Shown here: in pieces, positions 32,564 to 44,397 of the stretch
Numbering within the stretch: the first letter of the stretch is position 1
How the letters are laid out: the number at the start of each line of letters is the position of its first letter
DNA from: Rugalucina vietnamica
Lineage: Eukaryota; Mollusca; Bivalvia; Lucinida; Lucinidae
Assembly (NCBI GenBank): GCA_964017185.1
Contig: OZ024879.1
Span: forward strand, 23,501,456-23,565,455
Direction: 5' to 3'
DNA length: 64,000 bases
The notes under the pieces: generated by a model
Told to the model about the DNA's origin: nothing
What the model saw: only the letters and a program-made list of their open reading frames with translations
Database searches by the model: none
Program-made: the position numbers and the translations under genes

Positions 32564-33914
32564 CACTACACGTTCACGTGATCGTACAAATTAGTTGCAA
32601 AGCTTATAACGCTTTTAACTCTTCGATCTACAGTAACAATTTAACGAAAGCCTTTATTTGTGCAACCGCACATATTAATCTTGGTATTCGCTTTTAAAAG
32701 AGTCCATATCACGAACGAATCTCAGTAAATAACGAAAACTTAATAGTTTCATGTTTTTGAAAATATCTAAACCCATGATTTTGTGCTTTGCATTCACACC
32801 ACCCCTACATTTTATTCTTATACTTTACATGTTTACATGCTGTCATTTCTCCAAAGCAAAATTGCATGTTATTTCTTGAATATATAAATCATTGAAGACC
32901 AACAAGTGTACTCACCTGTAACAGTCTGTTCAGAATCACAAGTGTGTCGACAAATCAACCAAAATATACCGCTAGTTTATCTTCTCGCGAATGAGGCACG
33001 TGTTTTTATGAGCTTTGAACATTTTCACTGAACGCATCTCAAACTTTTGCACAGATTTGTTAATGTTTATTTGATGTTTTAATATGTATCTAGAGACTGC
33101 ACTTCATAAAATGTACATTGCTGATCTAAGTTCTTATATTTTTTTCATTTTAAGAAGAAAAATATGAAACACCTGACTAAATTGACCCTAACCAGCACAA
33201 CTCCCGAGAATAATGGCTTGAAGAATAGACCCCGTGATTATAGAGTTGATTTAATTAGCACACGTTTGTTGAGGAAAAAATGTGTTTTCAGCTCTGTACT
33301 CCGCTTCATAAAAACTATTTTTCAACTCAAGGAAATAAGGAAAAGGGCATTGGAATTTAGAGAATTATATTTGAATTCCTGACACATGACCGATGAGCAT
33401 AAAATACCTATATAATGTTTATTATTATTATTATTCAGTTTTATTTCAGCTCATATGAAACGGGTGTTATATATTGTCATATATCATCAATTAGAGTTTC
33501 TGCAATTTTTCACTTTGGCATTAATGTAAACATTTGCATGTCATCCGGAAATCTTATCAAACCACGTGTAGCTTCAAATGTCTTTTAATTAGCTGTCATT
33601 CTTAACTGTGATAATTTATATCTGTCAGATGCATGGTGCAGTTTGATTGGCCAGAGCGATGCTTGCACTGGGTCACTTTTAGTTTTGGGCTTGTAACATC
33701 AACATCTAAATTTGAACATCTGAAAATTACTAAGAATATATTTTAAATAACTTTTGGCAAATCATAAAATAAATAAGTATAAATTTGAGTAACATTGAAA
33801 TATTAGAATTTGTGCTTTAAACTTTAGAATCATAATTTTGTGTTTGCATTTTATCTCATTCCCCAAATAGAACAATAAATGAAGAAATACGTGGATAATC
33901 TAAACTAAATTACA
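32564..33914. other. AT-rich spacer, no gene supported
   Basis: A 72-codon frame at 33164-33382 has no recognised motif. (TTA)n occurs at about 33418-33434, followed by a scrap of the 17.5-kb SINE (CAGTTTTATTTCAGCTCATATGA). Confidence 0.4.
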
Positions 33915-34443
33915 ATGTGGTCGTTTTCGCGGATTCCTTTAGTGTTAAATTCAGATGAAAATGGGGTTATTTTATTAAACACGGTGAATCCAGACGAAGC
34001 CTGTGGGACACTTCCAAATCCAGCAGAACCAGTGATGGACACTAGAAGAATTTCGCTCAGAAAGTTTTCAGGGTACCCAACCGAGGACCCAAATCAGTTC
34101 ATTTCTGATTTTGAGGCGTATTGTGACTGAAGACTGAACAACCATGACCAAAGAAAGGTAGCTGCTTTTCAGCTCCACCTGCAGGGACCTGCGCAAACAT
34201 GGTTTTGTTGCTTAGACGATGACGACAAGACAGATTGGGACACGCTGAAAGATGCGTTTGAACTAAAGTACAGTTCCCAAAACAAAACCCAGTATTGTTG
34301 GTAGAAGCGGAACAGTTCAGTCAGTTGACGCTTCTGCCAACGCAACAAATAGAAGACTACTATCGTCGAATTCTTGATAAAGGACAGAAATTACATAAAT
34401 CCGACCAGGAGGTCTTACTAAAGTTTATTCAAGACCTACCACA
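33915..34443 (+). pseudogene. gag: Ty3/gypsy gag fragment (capsid region)
   Basis: From ATG 33915 the frame reads to RRISLRKFSGYPTEDPNQF and DFEAYCD, then TGA at 34128-34130. The same frame continues with AAFQLHLQGPAQTWF and DWDTLKDAFELKY. A frameshift near 34285 leads to QQIEDYYRRILDKGQ and LLKFIQDLP. This pattern (R-K-F-x-G, A-x-x-W, the F-x-x-x-Y helix) is that of the gypsy capsid. The fragment ends abruptly at 34443, where family B begins; pol and LTRs are not seen. It need not belong to the same copy as the integrase at 6.9 kb. Confidence 0.8.
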
Positions 34444-35060
34444 TGTATTGCTATTTATAGCCATGGCGACCATCTTGGTCATGTGACCTTGACTATTTAT
34501 ATTAACTTTCATTCCCCCATCCTAAGGATACTACATATAAAATTTGGCTTTGATTGGTTGAGTGGTTACTGAGAAAATTAAGTTTAACATTTAATTTGTA
34601 AATGACCTTTGACCAAGGTCAAGAAATGACCTTGACCTTTAATGCTTACATCACTTCATAAGCTCAACATGTTGTCTGCATCTACCAACTTTCAGGTCAC
34701 AGGCTACAAACATTCAATGTTTTCACTTTTTTCATTGAAAAGCCTATGTAACCAAAATTGAGCTTGCCGTAAAATAGGTCATGGTCAACCAAAGTCATGG
34801 TTTATATAAACTTTGATGGACCAGAGTCCCCGATGCTACATACCAAGTTTCGTTGAAATCGGTCCACCGGTTCCAGAGAAGAAGATTTTTTATGGTTTTT
34901 ACCATATATGGGCATGGCGGCCTTCTTGGTCATGTGACCTGGATCATTTATATAAACTTTCGTTCCCCCTTCCTAAGGATGCTCCACATGAAGTTTGGCC
35001 CAGTGGTTTCAGAGGAGAAGATCTTTGAAATTGTGGACGGACTACAATTGTGGACGGACG
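34444..35060 (-). repeat. Dispersed repeat family B, reverse orientation
   Basis: GCCATGGCGACCATCTTGGTCATGTGACC, AAGTTGGTAGATGC (as complement), GCCGTAAAATAGGTCA and CATATATGGGCATGGCGGCC match family B reversed. Two copies of the GGTCATGTGACC block at 34475 and 34927 show the same inner duplication as at 27.5-28.3 kb. Confidence 0.75.
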
Positions 35061-36180
35061 GACGACACTGCGGGGACAAATTTGTGGTAAATACACAGCA
35101 CAATACTCCGGTAAACCCCGGCTAAAGTCACGACCAGTCTTCCCCTTAGAACGAATGCAACAGTTGTTTTTGAGATCTTGTTATAAGTGACCTTAAACAT
35201 GATAATCGGGAACTAAGAAAAAAATTTAACTTTTTGTATTTTTATATCTATAGAAATTGTCTGCTAGAGAAAGTATGGTACCAGTGTTCCTTTAACGCCG
35301 AAGTAGGGCCCCATTCCTAATGCCAAAAATAACGTTTTTCCCCCTATTACTGAATAAAAATTCCCAATTTAAATGTTTTGAATTTTGTTCTTATTAAAAT
35401 TTACAATCTTTAAGTATTTTTCAGTCATTAAACATAATTACACTTTTTCCCAACTTCACTAAATAAGCATAATTAGATTTTCTTCCTTATGTCAACTTCT
35501 AACGTAATTATTTATCCAATGCAAAGGGCCCCTGTTGTTCAAATTTACTATTTTGTACTATTTTGTAGCTGCTCGTATTTGTTCTATTTCTTATAGAAAG
35601 TTATTAACATGGATGAAGACGTGCTAGACGGGCATATGAGGATTGTCCCAGACTCCAGTCTTGTGGTGAAGGCAGCTTGGGTGCATGGTGTTATTGCCTC
35701 GGTAAGGCAGTCGAGAAAGAAACTTGCCGACAAAAAGAAATAGGACACCGAACAGCGATAGCAAAGAGACTTATAGACGGATTTTACACGCCCTTCCAGC
35801 TAGCTGTTGGGATGGCACGATGGATTTGGACTCCCTAATTTATAAAAAGTATTAGCTTTTTCAAAAAGCTTGCGGGCGTTTAGCCCTAGTTATAGGTATC
35901 AGGCCGAGTTGACCCGCTTCCGCTAACTTCATCTTCGCAAGATAGACCTTACTATGCTTCGCTTTTAATATCATCAGAAAAACTCCAAATAAATAAGAAT
36001 CATTTTATCAAAATATATTGGGCTTCAAGATAGCAATGATTTTCTGATCATTCAAAATAAAACTTTTAAATGGCCTTTTTTAAATCAAAACAGTAATTTT
36101 GGATTATTTTTTTATCATCTTTCACAATAATAATGTTAACACATGGAATTAATTGCCATTATGTTCAATTCTTGGAACAG
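35061..36180. other. Spacer with one short unexplained frame
   Basis: A 44-codon frame at 35609-35743 starts MDEDVLDGHMRIVPDSSLVV and ends in Lys-rich SRKKLADKKK. It sits in a slightly GC-richer island and could be an exon remnant. It is not recognised. The rest is AT-rich with no feature. Confidence 0.35.
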
Positions 36181-36410
36181 CTGATTTGGTTCCCCACTCA
36201 TTATTCGCCATCTGTGGACTTGTGGATGAAGACGCGGAAACAATGATGGGTTCGGTCTAATTCCGAAATACTTCGTTCACGATCTTATTTTTTTCTTAGC
36301 ATATATCATTATGGTTGGTTCCCTACTCGTTTTTCGCCAGGTACTGACTTATGATGATGCGGGAGCAACAGTGGGATCGGTCTAATTGCCGTCATTTCCG
36401 GATTGATGTG
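36181..36410 (+). repeat. Two diverged direct copies, about 80 bp
   Basis: TTGGTTCCCCACTCATTATTCGCCA to TCGGTCTAATTCCG (36185-36267) resembles TTGGTTCCCTACTCGTTTTTCGCCA to TCGGTCTAATTGCCG (36313-36392). From 36411 to 37237 no feature was found. Confidence 0.55.
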
Positions 36411-37237
36411 TGTTTGCATCGACGTATATAGGTTCGTGAACGCCCGCAATGAGATAAGATGTAAGAGTCTTTTGTTTTGTTTTTCTCCAAATCTATTGCT
36501 GCTTTTCTCAGGTATTGACATTGAATTGTCCAAACAGTATTGTTCACAACGTCACACAGTGATAATTTATAAACTTTGAAGCAATAATCTCTGGCCTTTT
36601 AAATTGTAATAGATCTGTGATTTAGCTGGAAGGTTGTTGCAATTACCAGAATTTGGTTTCATGGCCTATGGGATAAAATGTCACAAAACCCAATAAAATA
36701 TAATGGCTTACTTCCCTTTGTTGCTATGACACAATGGATATGATTGGTTGAAATATCCAATATTAACACAATTGCATGCATTTTAAGATACACTGCACAT
36801 ACCTTTTTGCGCCAGATAAGTTTAGGAAACAAAGAAAAAGATCGTTGAAAATAAATCACAATTTCTTCACTGAAAACTTGTCATAAGTTTCTATAAATGG
36901 AATAAATGGTTTCTATTATACATCAGGTAATTGTTTAGTTAATTTCCGTTTTCTGATTGCTGTATTTTCCATGAAGTTAATAACTTGAGGTAAAAATTGT
37001 ACATGAGAGCAATCAGCTGTTTTGGTTCAATACTGTTAATTTCATTTTTCTTGTGCTAGATTTAAACTCTTTGGCATAGTTACTTGTAAGCAATGACAAT
37101 GGAATTTGTTTATAAATGTCTCAATCTATAAAGTTTTGTATTCTGTACAAATTCTTGATATACTGTCTGTGTAATTCTACTGTCTGTGTAATTCTAAAGC
37201 ATGCAACCAAGTAAGAACAAAGGTCTTGATGCCATTA

Positions 37238-38195
37238 TTTCATATCGGCTTTGATAACTATGCTGCCTTCTTTAATTGCACGCCGGCGGATCGGGCGTCA
37301 GACTCTATGATGGCCCCGACTTAAAGCTATTCATTTTAGTTGGTTGGGGCCGGAGCTTCTTGTCTGTTGCTTGGCCCACCGGGGTTTAACTGGTGTTTTT
37401 CTTTTGCTCCGGAGTTAGTAGGTTATTCGGCGCCCAGTGATCTCCATCGTCGGGCAGCTTACTCAATCTGTGAGTCCTTGTTTTTGAATCTTTAGGATGT
37501 TTTATCATGATTTATTTGTTTGTTCTTGATGATTCATTGACTAGTTAGAGATTCACCACGAGGACCGAAGAACATACTAAATGTTATGAACCACTGCAGA
37601 AGCTGAGGGTGAGGTTAGGATCCTGTAAAACCGGTTTAAGCCCGCCAGTAACTTTGTGTTACTGATCGTTCCAAGGCGATACTTCTGTGGTGGTTCTTTT
37701 TGTTTTATGTATTGGTGTTTAAAACTTTTTTGTGCTGTTGGCGCCTTATGTATGTTTTCATATTTTTAATTAAGTTAAGGTAACTGAGTGGCCACCTATT
37801 GGGAAAATAGCTGCTCATTCGGCTTACGATATGTTTCATGGTATAAGTGCCTGATTGTTAGTTTGGTTTTTTCCCACCTCGGTTTTTGGAGTGGGAATCT
37901 CTTTCTGATTGCGCCTTTTCCTGATCTTTGCCTACTTGTACCTTTTTGTTCATATAAGTTGATACTGTTCTTATCTATTCCATCCATTTGAATAAAATGT
38001 TTCACTTTTTTGCATTGGTGAAACATGACCGCAATTAAATGTCACAAGCTAAAGTATAAGTGTATCAAGGAAGTTGCTAATACTTGCTTGCATCCATATT
38101 TGTCTGTCATTTATTTATCTATGTACTTTGATTTGCCCTCATGGCACAATACTTTCATATGTATATATCTCATTTTAGGACACCCTTGATTATTG
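37238..38195 (+). mobile_element. Penelope-like element, 5'-truncated copy
   Basis: It begins within the last codons of the RT (AACTATGCTGCCTTC, ending MMAPT then stop at about 37322) and continues through the whole 3' tail. It is near-identical to 50506-51195, and from 37383 to 14819-15606. The final 190 bases after TACTTGTACCTTTTT (with AATAAAATG) are present here and at 15.4-15.6 kb but absent from the 51.2-kb copy. Confidence 0.82.
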
Positions 38196-38577
38196 AACAA
38201 CCCTGAGCAACAATGGAATATTTTGAGTGCACTCCAATATCAATATACATATATACGTCCTGATTTTCCAATATAAAGACATGATGGCAGTGTTTTCCAC
38301 AGACACCAGTTGTTTCAACACAGTTCATTACACCACCAATGGCTCAGGATATCAACCCTCGTATTTAAGCCGGGACTATATTACTAATATCTCTGGTGTG
38401 AAAACTTATTCAAGCAAAGTCTATTATTTCTACACTCAAACGTCCCAAACTGTCAAAACCACGACAATATAAAATAAACTACTCCATTATACACCTTAAT
38501 GTTCAGGAGACAGAATTGTTGACATTTTTACACGACACTCGAGTTAACAATTTATACATATACTGAAAATCAATAAG
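38196..38577. other. Spacer, no gene supported
   Basis: An 81-codon frame at 38227-38472 is Tyr/Thr/Ser-rich with no recognised motif. Confidence 0.35.
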
Positions 38578-40072
38578 AGCTGTCGCAGGACAGCGTAGGT
38601 CGCCTGACTTGTGCTTTGCCACTAAAGTTATCAAAATCTATGACCCATGACCTTGACCTCAAGGTCGCTCAGATGGGTTGTGATGGTACAGCATAAAATT
38701 TCAGACCAATATCCACAAACATGCAAAGTTTCAACTTGATCCATCAACATAGAGATCTATAGACTTCAAAAATCTTTAACCCAAAACGTTAACCAAAAAT
38801 TTCTAAGGCCATGACCTTGACCTCAAATTCACCCATGGTGGGTCATGATGGTACTGCATAAAACTTCAGACCAATATCTACCAACATGCAAAGTATCAAC
38901 TTGATCCATCAACATGTTCAAGAGATATAGACTTCTAAAAACTTAAATGAAAAAGTCACTAGAGCAAGAAATATAGGTCAAGGTCACTAGATCAATGTGG
39001 GTGCAAAGTCGGGACATCGAGGAGAAGCCATATGCAAGGTTTGATGGTTGTAGGCTTTATAGTTGATGAAATATTAAGGGTTGGCTTAAAAATGACAAAG
39101 TCACTGGAGCATGAAATATAGCTCAAGGTCAGTAGGTCAATGTGGGTGCCGAGTCGGGACATCGAGAAGCCATATGCAAGGTTTGATGGTTGTAGGCTTT
39201 ATAGTTGATGAGATATTAAGGGTTGGCTTCAAAAATGACAAAGTCACTAGAGCACGAAATATAGGTCAATGTCACTAGGTGAATGTGGGTGCCGAGTCTG
39301 GACATCGAGGAAAAGTCATATGCAAGGTCTGATGGTTGTAGGCTTTATAGTTGATGAGATATTAAGAGTTGGCTTCAAAAAATGACAAAGTCACTAGAGC
39401 ACGAAATATAGGTCAAGGTCTCTAGATCAATGTAAGTGCAAAGTCGGGACATCGAGGAGAAGCCATATGCAAGGTTTGATGGTTGTAGGCTTTATAGTTG
39501 ATGAGATATTAAGGATTGGCTTAAAAATGACAAAGTCACTGGAGCATGAAATATACGTCAAGGTCAGTAGGTCAATGTGGTTGCTGAGTCGGGACATCGA
39601 GGAGAAGCCATATGCAAGGTTTCATGGTTGTAGGCTTTATAGTTGATGAGATATTAAGGGTTGGCTTCAAAAATGACAAAGTCACTGGATCATGAAATAT
39701 AGGTCAAGGTCAGTAGGTTAATGTGGGTGCCGAGTCGGGACATCGAGGAGAAGCCTTATGTAAGGTTCGACAGTTCTAGGCTTTACAGTTGATGAGAAAC
39801 TAACACAGCATCTGAGCATTGTACAAAGGTGTTCTAGATTTTGACCTCTAGCCCCGCCCCCAGGCATGACCCCACGGGTCCCTTCACACTAAATCACAGA
39901 GGACCCTCATATGCAGCAATGTTCCAAATATGAATGATTTCTGGTCAGTGACTATCAAGATATAATAATTTTAAAAACTTTAACCGAAAGTGTGACGCGG
40001 ACGTAAACGTAAACGCGGACGACCGAGGTGACAACAATAGCTCTGTGAACTTAGTGCAGGCGAGCTAAAAAT
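38578..40072 (+). repeat. Dispersed repeat family D with internal minisatellite
   Basis: It opens with GCTGTCGCAGGACAGCGTAGG and ends GACCGAGGTGACAACAATAGC to CAGGCGAGCTAAAAA. The end is a reverse-complement relative of the start at 16.53 kb. Two blocks of ATGACCTTGACCTCAA and ATGGTACTGCATAAAACTTCAGACC precede the tandem array. No protein is encoded. Confidence 0.7.
38945..39780 (+). repeat. Minisatellite, 143-147 bp unit, about six units
   Basis: GTCACTAGAGC-type landmarks lie near 38954, 39100, 39243, 39390, 39535 and 39681. The unit includes GGGACATCGAGGAGAAGCCA, GGTTGTAGGCTTTATAGTTG and GATATTAAGGGTTGGC. Units differ by few bases. Confidence 0.92.
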
Positions 40073-40867
40073 CTTGCACCACCCTGTTTTTGTTATTTTT
40101 TATGATTAAATGAATTATTTTTATAACTAACAATATTTTTGGTTAATTCCAATATCAAATCTTTGACTTTGCAGCAAATTCAATAGTGTGGATAACAATG
40201 CAAACTTTTTGGGGCAAACAGTGTAAAACTGCCATTTTTGAGAAAAATTGATTACCAATGAAAATTTTCAATGAGCATGTGATCTGCATCATGACAGTAA
40301 CGGAAAAGCAATAAAACATTTGGAATTTTAGGGAATTTGGAGTTTTTACAAAATTTTGAAAATTCGCATTTTCGGAAAATTAACCGGTGGCTTTGAAAGT
40401 TTCCTTGAAACAGCAAAGAAAACAATCAAAAATGCACTCTTAGGCTATGGCAGGTAAGCACATGACACTTTTGACAAATTTCATAAACAGAAGTCATATC
40501 AGTTTGCTGTACTTCCGGTTTGCATGCAGGAATTTTTAATTTTGATTTTACAACTACCATTCAGTAATTTTTGTTTTTTCTATGTGCCATTGTACTGTTT
40601 TGAGATTGCACAACTTGTTCCACACAATCATTTTGGGGGGACCAAACAAACAGTTCCAGCAAAGTAGCGTAAAGATGGTGCTTTATTTTGGTGCAGTTTT
40701 AAAACAAAGGCAAATCGCGCCAAATAAAGCACTAACTTTAAGCTGCTTTCCTGCGACAATTTGCTTTGTTCCTATCAATTTATTGTTTTGGACAAGTTGT
40801 TTCATACTCACTCATTACATTGGCACATAAAAATTAAAAAATATGAAAATGGTAACTGCAAAATAAA
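40073..40867. other. AT-rich spacer, no gene supported
   Basis: Frames at 40582-40964 have no motif. It may include the decayed 5' part of the LINE that follows. Confidence 0.35.
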
Positions 40868-41199
40868 AATGGAAAATTCTTGCATTCAGACCGGAAGTAC
40901 AGCAAACGGATATGAGTCTAAGAAGCTGTATCAGTTCATGAAGGACCTGACAGGGAGTAGATAAAAGAATCCTATGCCAACTGTTAAGGAAAGGTGTAAC
41001 CTAGCGGATGAATTTGCTGACTATTTTATGGGAAAAATTGAAACTATTAGAGAGTTCTTGAAAAATTTTGAAAATTGCAAACGAACAGAGAAATCAGTTC
41101 CAAAGTTTGATATGTTTGAAGAACTGTCAGAGGACGAAATCAAGAAATTGATTACCAGCTTCAAACAAAACCCTCAGAGCTTGACATTTTAGTAACTAA

Positions 41200-42031
41200 A
41201 CTTTTAAAGGTATTTCTGAATGAGCTGTTGCCATCAATTACTAGACTTGTGAATTTGTCATTATCTCATGGAATCTTTCCAAAAGAATGCAAAAAAAGCA
41301 ATTGTAAGGCCGCTGTTGAAAAAAATCTGGTCTTGAGCTGAAATAAGCCAACTATCGTCCTGTCCGCAATCTATCTTTTCTGTCGAAGTTGATTGAAAAA
41401 GCAGCTCTCTATAGACTAAACCAGCATGTAAATAAATTTAATCTTCTCCCGAAAAACCAGTCTGCCTACAGACAATTTCACTCCTGTGAGTCGGCTTTGC
41501 TGAGGCTCGTAAATGGTTTACTTCATGGAATGGAGAATCAAGAGGCTACAGCACTGATAGCCATCGACCTCAGCGCTGCGTTTAACACAGTCGACCATGA
41601 TATTCTAATTGACCTTTTGCGCACTCAGTACGGTGTCTACGATGTTGCTTTGACTGGTTGATTCATATCTGCGACCACGCAGCTGTTGTGTGAAGGTGAA
41701 TCAAACTGTATCTTCCCTGAGAGTCCTTACGTGCAGAGTTTCACAGGGAAGTTGTTTGGGCCCTTGTCTATATCTGACCTACGCAGGAACTATTTTTGAC
41801 ATTGTTCCACCATCTATTTCTGTATATGGATTTGCCGATGACCACACGGCAAACATTCGGTTCAAACCCTCATCTACAGGTGCAGAGCAATCTGCAATTG
41901 AATGTCTTCAAGAGTGTGCAGTCACTATCAACGACTGGTTGAACGTTAAGAAACTTAAAATGAATGCATCCAAAACTGCAATTATTTTGTTTGGTAGTCG
42001 AGAGTTCCACAAAAGAAATTCTGGTTTGTGA
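41200..42031 (+). pseudogene. RT core of the L2/CR1-like element
   Basis: Blocks: PVRNLSFLSKLIEKA, LLPKNQSAYRQFHSCESALL, motif A IAIDLSAAFNTVDHDIL, then a frameshift near 41661-41690, and motif C GFADDHTANI, followed by LKMNASKTAIILFGS. Both catalytic aspartates of FADD and the first Asp of motif A remain; the usual FDT is FNT. Stops at 41191 and 41338 and the missing GVPQGS block (read as VSQGSCLGP) show decay. Confidence 0.85.
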
Positions 42032-42179
42032 TGATAGCACTGTATAAGGTATTTGGGTGCATTTCTTGGCGACAATCTAGATTTCAAAGATCATCTCAAA
42101 CTAAAATGAACGAAAATGTCAATCTGCCATATTGAACTTTTTCAAAATTAAGAGCATACGTAGATATCTAATTAAGGAA

Positions 42180-43122
42180 GCCACTGAGGTTTTGTGCCTG
42201 TTATTAGTCATTTCCCACCTAGATTATTGCAATGTTATTCTTTACTGCACTTCCCAGACTGAATTAGCTAAATTGCAACGCATTCAAATAGTGTGTCAAA
42301 CTTGTTCTTAATCGTAGTCGGTATGACAGTTCAAAGCAGGCATTGTATGACCTACATTGGCTTCCTATCAAGGCAAGAATAAACTTGAAGATGTTAAGGA
42401 CTTATGTGTGGTCACTGTATATACATGTTTGAAGATTTACCTGTATAAAAAGCATTGTTTATTTTTGTCAACAATGCTACATTCTTTAGCATGCTATCAT
42501 GTGGCTGTTGAATATGTTGCAAATGCATGGGTTTGTGTATACATGATAGTGAAATGAGTGGTCACCTCAGAGCAAGTGAGTAATTTTTCAATTACTTCCG
42601 GGTTGAAATCGTTGGACCCATTTTTCTGAACTTTTTGAAAAAATAAGCCAGATTTTTCGATGTAGTCATTGACTTCAATCATATAAGAACCTGAAACAAA
42701 AGGCATGTCATCTTTCAGCAAACAATAAGCGCACATGAGCCACCCAAAGTTACCCACTTTCAGAATTTTCCAGAAAAAAACATGTTTACACTTTTCCTTG
42801 AGAAATACATTTCCATGACCCCAAAATAATCCTTACTTTGTTAGATTATGTATCCTAGACATTTAGGCTTTGTGTAAATTTTATGCAAATGCATTCAATT
42901 TTCCACGAAATGGGTCCCACGAAAACCAGTTACATTTCCAATTTTACACCAAGCTATTTAAAATTTAAAAGAAAAAGACTTTCAGTGACAGAAGTTTTAG
43001 TACTGTAGGAGCGAGGCTTTGGAACTCAATACCCTTAAATCTCAGGCAAAGTGAATCAGTAGATACTTTTAAAAGGAATTTGAAAACATATCTGTTTAAA
43101 GACTTCTGTGGACTCTTTTGAA
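42180..43122 (+). pseudogene. Post-RT region of the L2/CR1-like element, split
   Basis: VISHLDYCNVILYCTSQTEL and LQRIQ appear at 42205-42290 and DLHWLPIKARI near 42350-42380. Unrelated sequence follows to about 42960. The C-terminal block (GARLWNSIPLNLRQSESVDT and FKRNLKTYLFKDFCG, ending near 43122) then resumes. Confidence 0.75.
42391..42960. repeat. Sequence interrupting the LINE C-terminal region
   Basis: About 570 bases without LINE similarity lie between the two post-RT blocks. It may be a nested insertion or badly decayed LINE sequence. No terminal repeats were confirmed. Confidence 0.4.
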
Positions 43123-43264
43123 AGTCATGCACTGCCATGACATTTTTATGTGACCAGTCAAATGAAATCATTGACAATTTCTATTTATGATTTTATCTAT
43201 GTCCTACGCCAGTGAATATTTATTTATATGTAGAATTAGCGTTTAAGCAAATAAACAAGTGTCA

Positions 43265-43266
<2 letters not shown>

Positions 43267-43299
<33 letters not shown>
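43267..43299 (+). repeat. Poly(T) run, about 33 bases
   Basis: An uninterrupted T-run follows GCAAATAAACAAGTGTCAAG. On the LINE's coding strand a T-run, not an A-run, ends the element. Confidence 0.9.
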
Positions 43300-43302
<3 letters not shown>

Positions 43303-44145
43303 TTAAAATATATATCATTTTCAAAAAACTTACCATTAAACATTTTACAATAAGCAAATTAAGCAAAAAATAGCAATTAACATATTGCTCCGGCCTTCCA
43401 TATCTTTTAGGTCAGCCGAATTCAAGAGAGAAAGTACGTAAATAAATTTAAATCTAAACAGAAGGAACCGCTAAGTATGCGTCGTGTTTGTGGCTCGAAT
43501 GCCACTGATTCATAGGAGGCCAGAAGGACCTATGGTTATTACGGACTCTATATCTATGCTATTATGGACTCCGAGTGCGCGGTGTCAGAGGAAATGTTTT
43601 ACTTAGCACAGTCAGTCAATGGAACATAATATGCCACTCGGGAATCTATTGATTTCAGCTTCAATACTATTCAGTGTTTCGAGTCCTGTGAAAGAAGTGA
43701 ATGTAATGAAAATCTCGAAGATAGAGACATTTTAGGACATACTATAATATTCAGGGATCCTTTCTCCTTCCGGCGATAACCAGTGTCTGGGAACAGGAAC
43801 AACAGATAATGTTGGAGGCGGTAGATGGTCGTTGATGGCGTTACATGCACACATTAAATTCATGAGATTTTGTTTCAACAGGGTATCACTAAATGCATAC
43901 AATGTTTATAGAAATTCTGACCTCAAAGTTTAACATCAAAAAAGACAGACACAAGATGCCAACTGGAGGCCTAAATTGCATGTACAATATACATATTTGT
44001 ACATTTTAGGTTTATTTAACCCAACAATGTGATTACTGCTTCAGAGTAGTTACGTTGCCAACTCGAATGCTATGGAGCTAGAAGGGCTAAAGCTAAAGGA
44101 CTTTCTCCATAAGAAGGGTATTGAGGTATCAGATTTCACCACGGC
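43300..44145. other. Spacer with one exon-like stretch
   Basis: At 44043-44143 an acceptor-like TTACTGCTTCAG precedes an open frame SSYVANSNAMELEGLKLKDF that runs into the SINE at 44146. It could be an exon remnant. Nothing else is supported. Confidence 0.3.
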
Positions 44146-44397
44146 GGCCCCCGTGGCCGAGTGCTTAAGAGCGCTGATATTTCATTAATGCACTTAACCA
44201 TTCGATCATCTCGCCGCTGTGTCTGGTGTGGGTTCAAGCCCCACACGGGGCACATGTAAGACAGGCCAAGTTCTGCTTGCGGGTGTGCCAGGTGGTGTTT
44301 CTCGGGGTCCTCCCGTTTTGGCCCAACCTATCGAATGGCCTGTCTCATATGAGCTGAAAAAATCTTAAAAGAGACGTTAAACTGAATAAAAAAATCC
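44146..44397 (+). mobile_element. tRNA-derived SINE, full-length plus-strand copy
   Basis: GGCCCCCGTGGCCGAGTGCTT with the A box, B box GGGTTCAAGCCCC at about 44230, body TTCTGCTTGCGGGTGTGCCA, GCCTGTCTCATATGAGCTG, and tail AATAAAAAAA. Same family as 17506-17762. Confidence 0.87.

Larger units (their letters stand above)
40868..43299 (+). mobile_element. Non-LTR retrotransposon (L2/CR1-like), degenerate
   Basis: Plus-strand pieces give an RT N-terminal region (40868-41200), RT core (41389-42031), post-RT (42180-42390) and extreme C-terminus (42974-43122), then a 3' UTR ending at the T-run at 43267. The post-RT order with HLDYCN, LQRIQ and LHWLPI and the terminal FKRNLKTYLFKDF is usual for L2/CR1-like ORF2. 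The endonuclease is not seen. Confidence 0.82.

Noticed and set aside
6933-34443. Joining the gypsy integrase (6.9 kb) and gag (33.9 kb) into one element
   Set aside because: They are 26 kb apart with unrelated sequence and other families between; no LTR pair links them.
38945-39780. CRISPR array
   Set aside because: Units of about 146 bases are contiguous without unique spacers and the genome is animal; it is a minisatellite.
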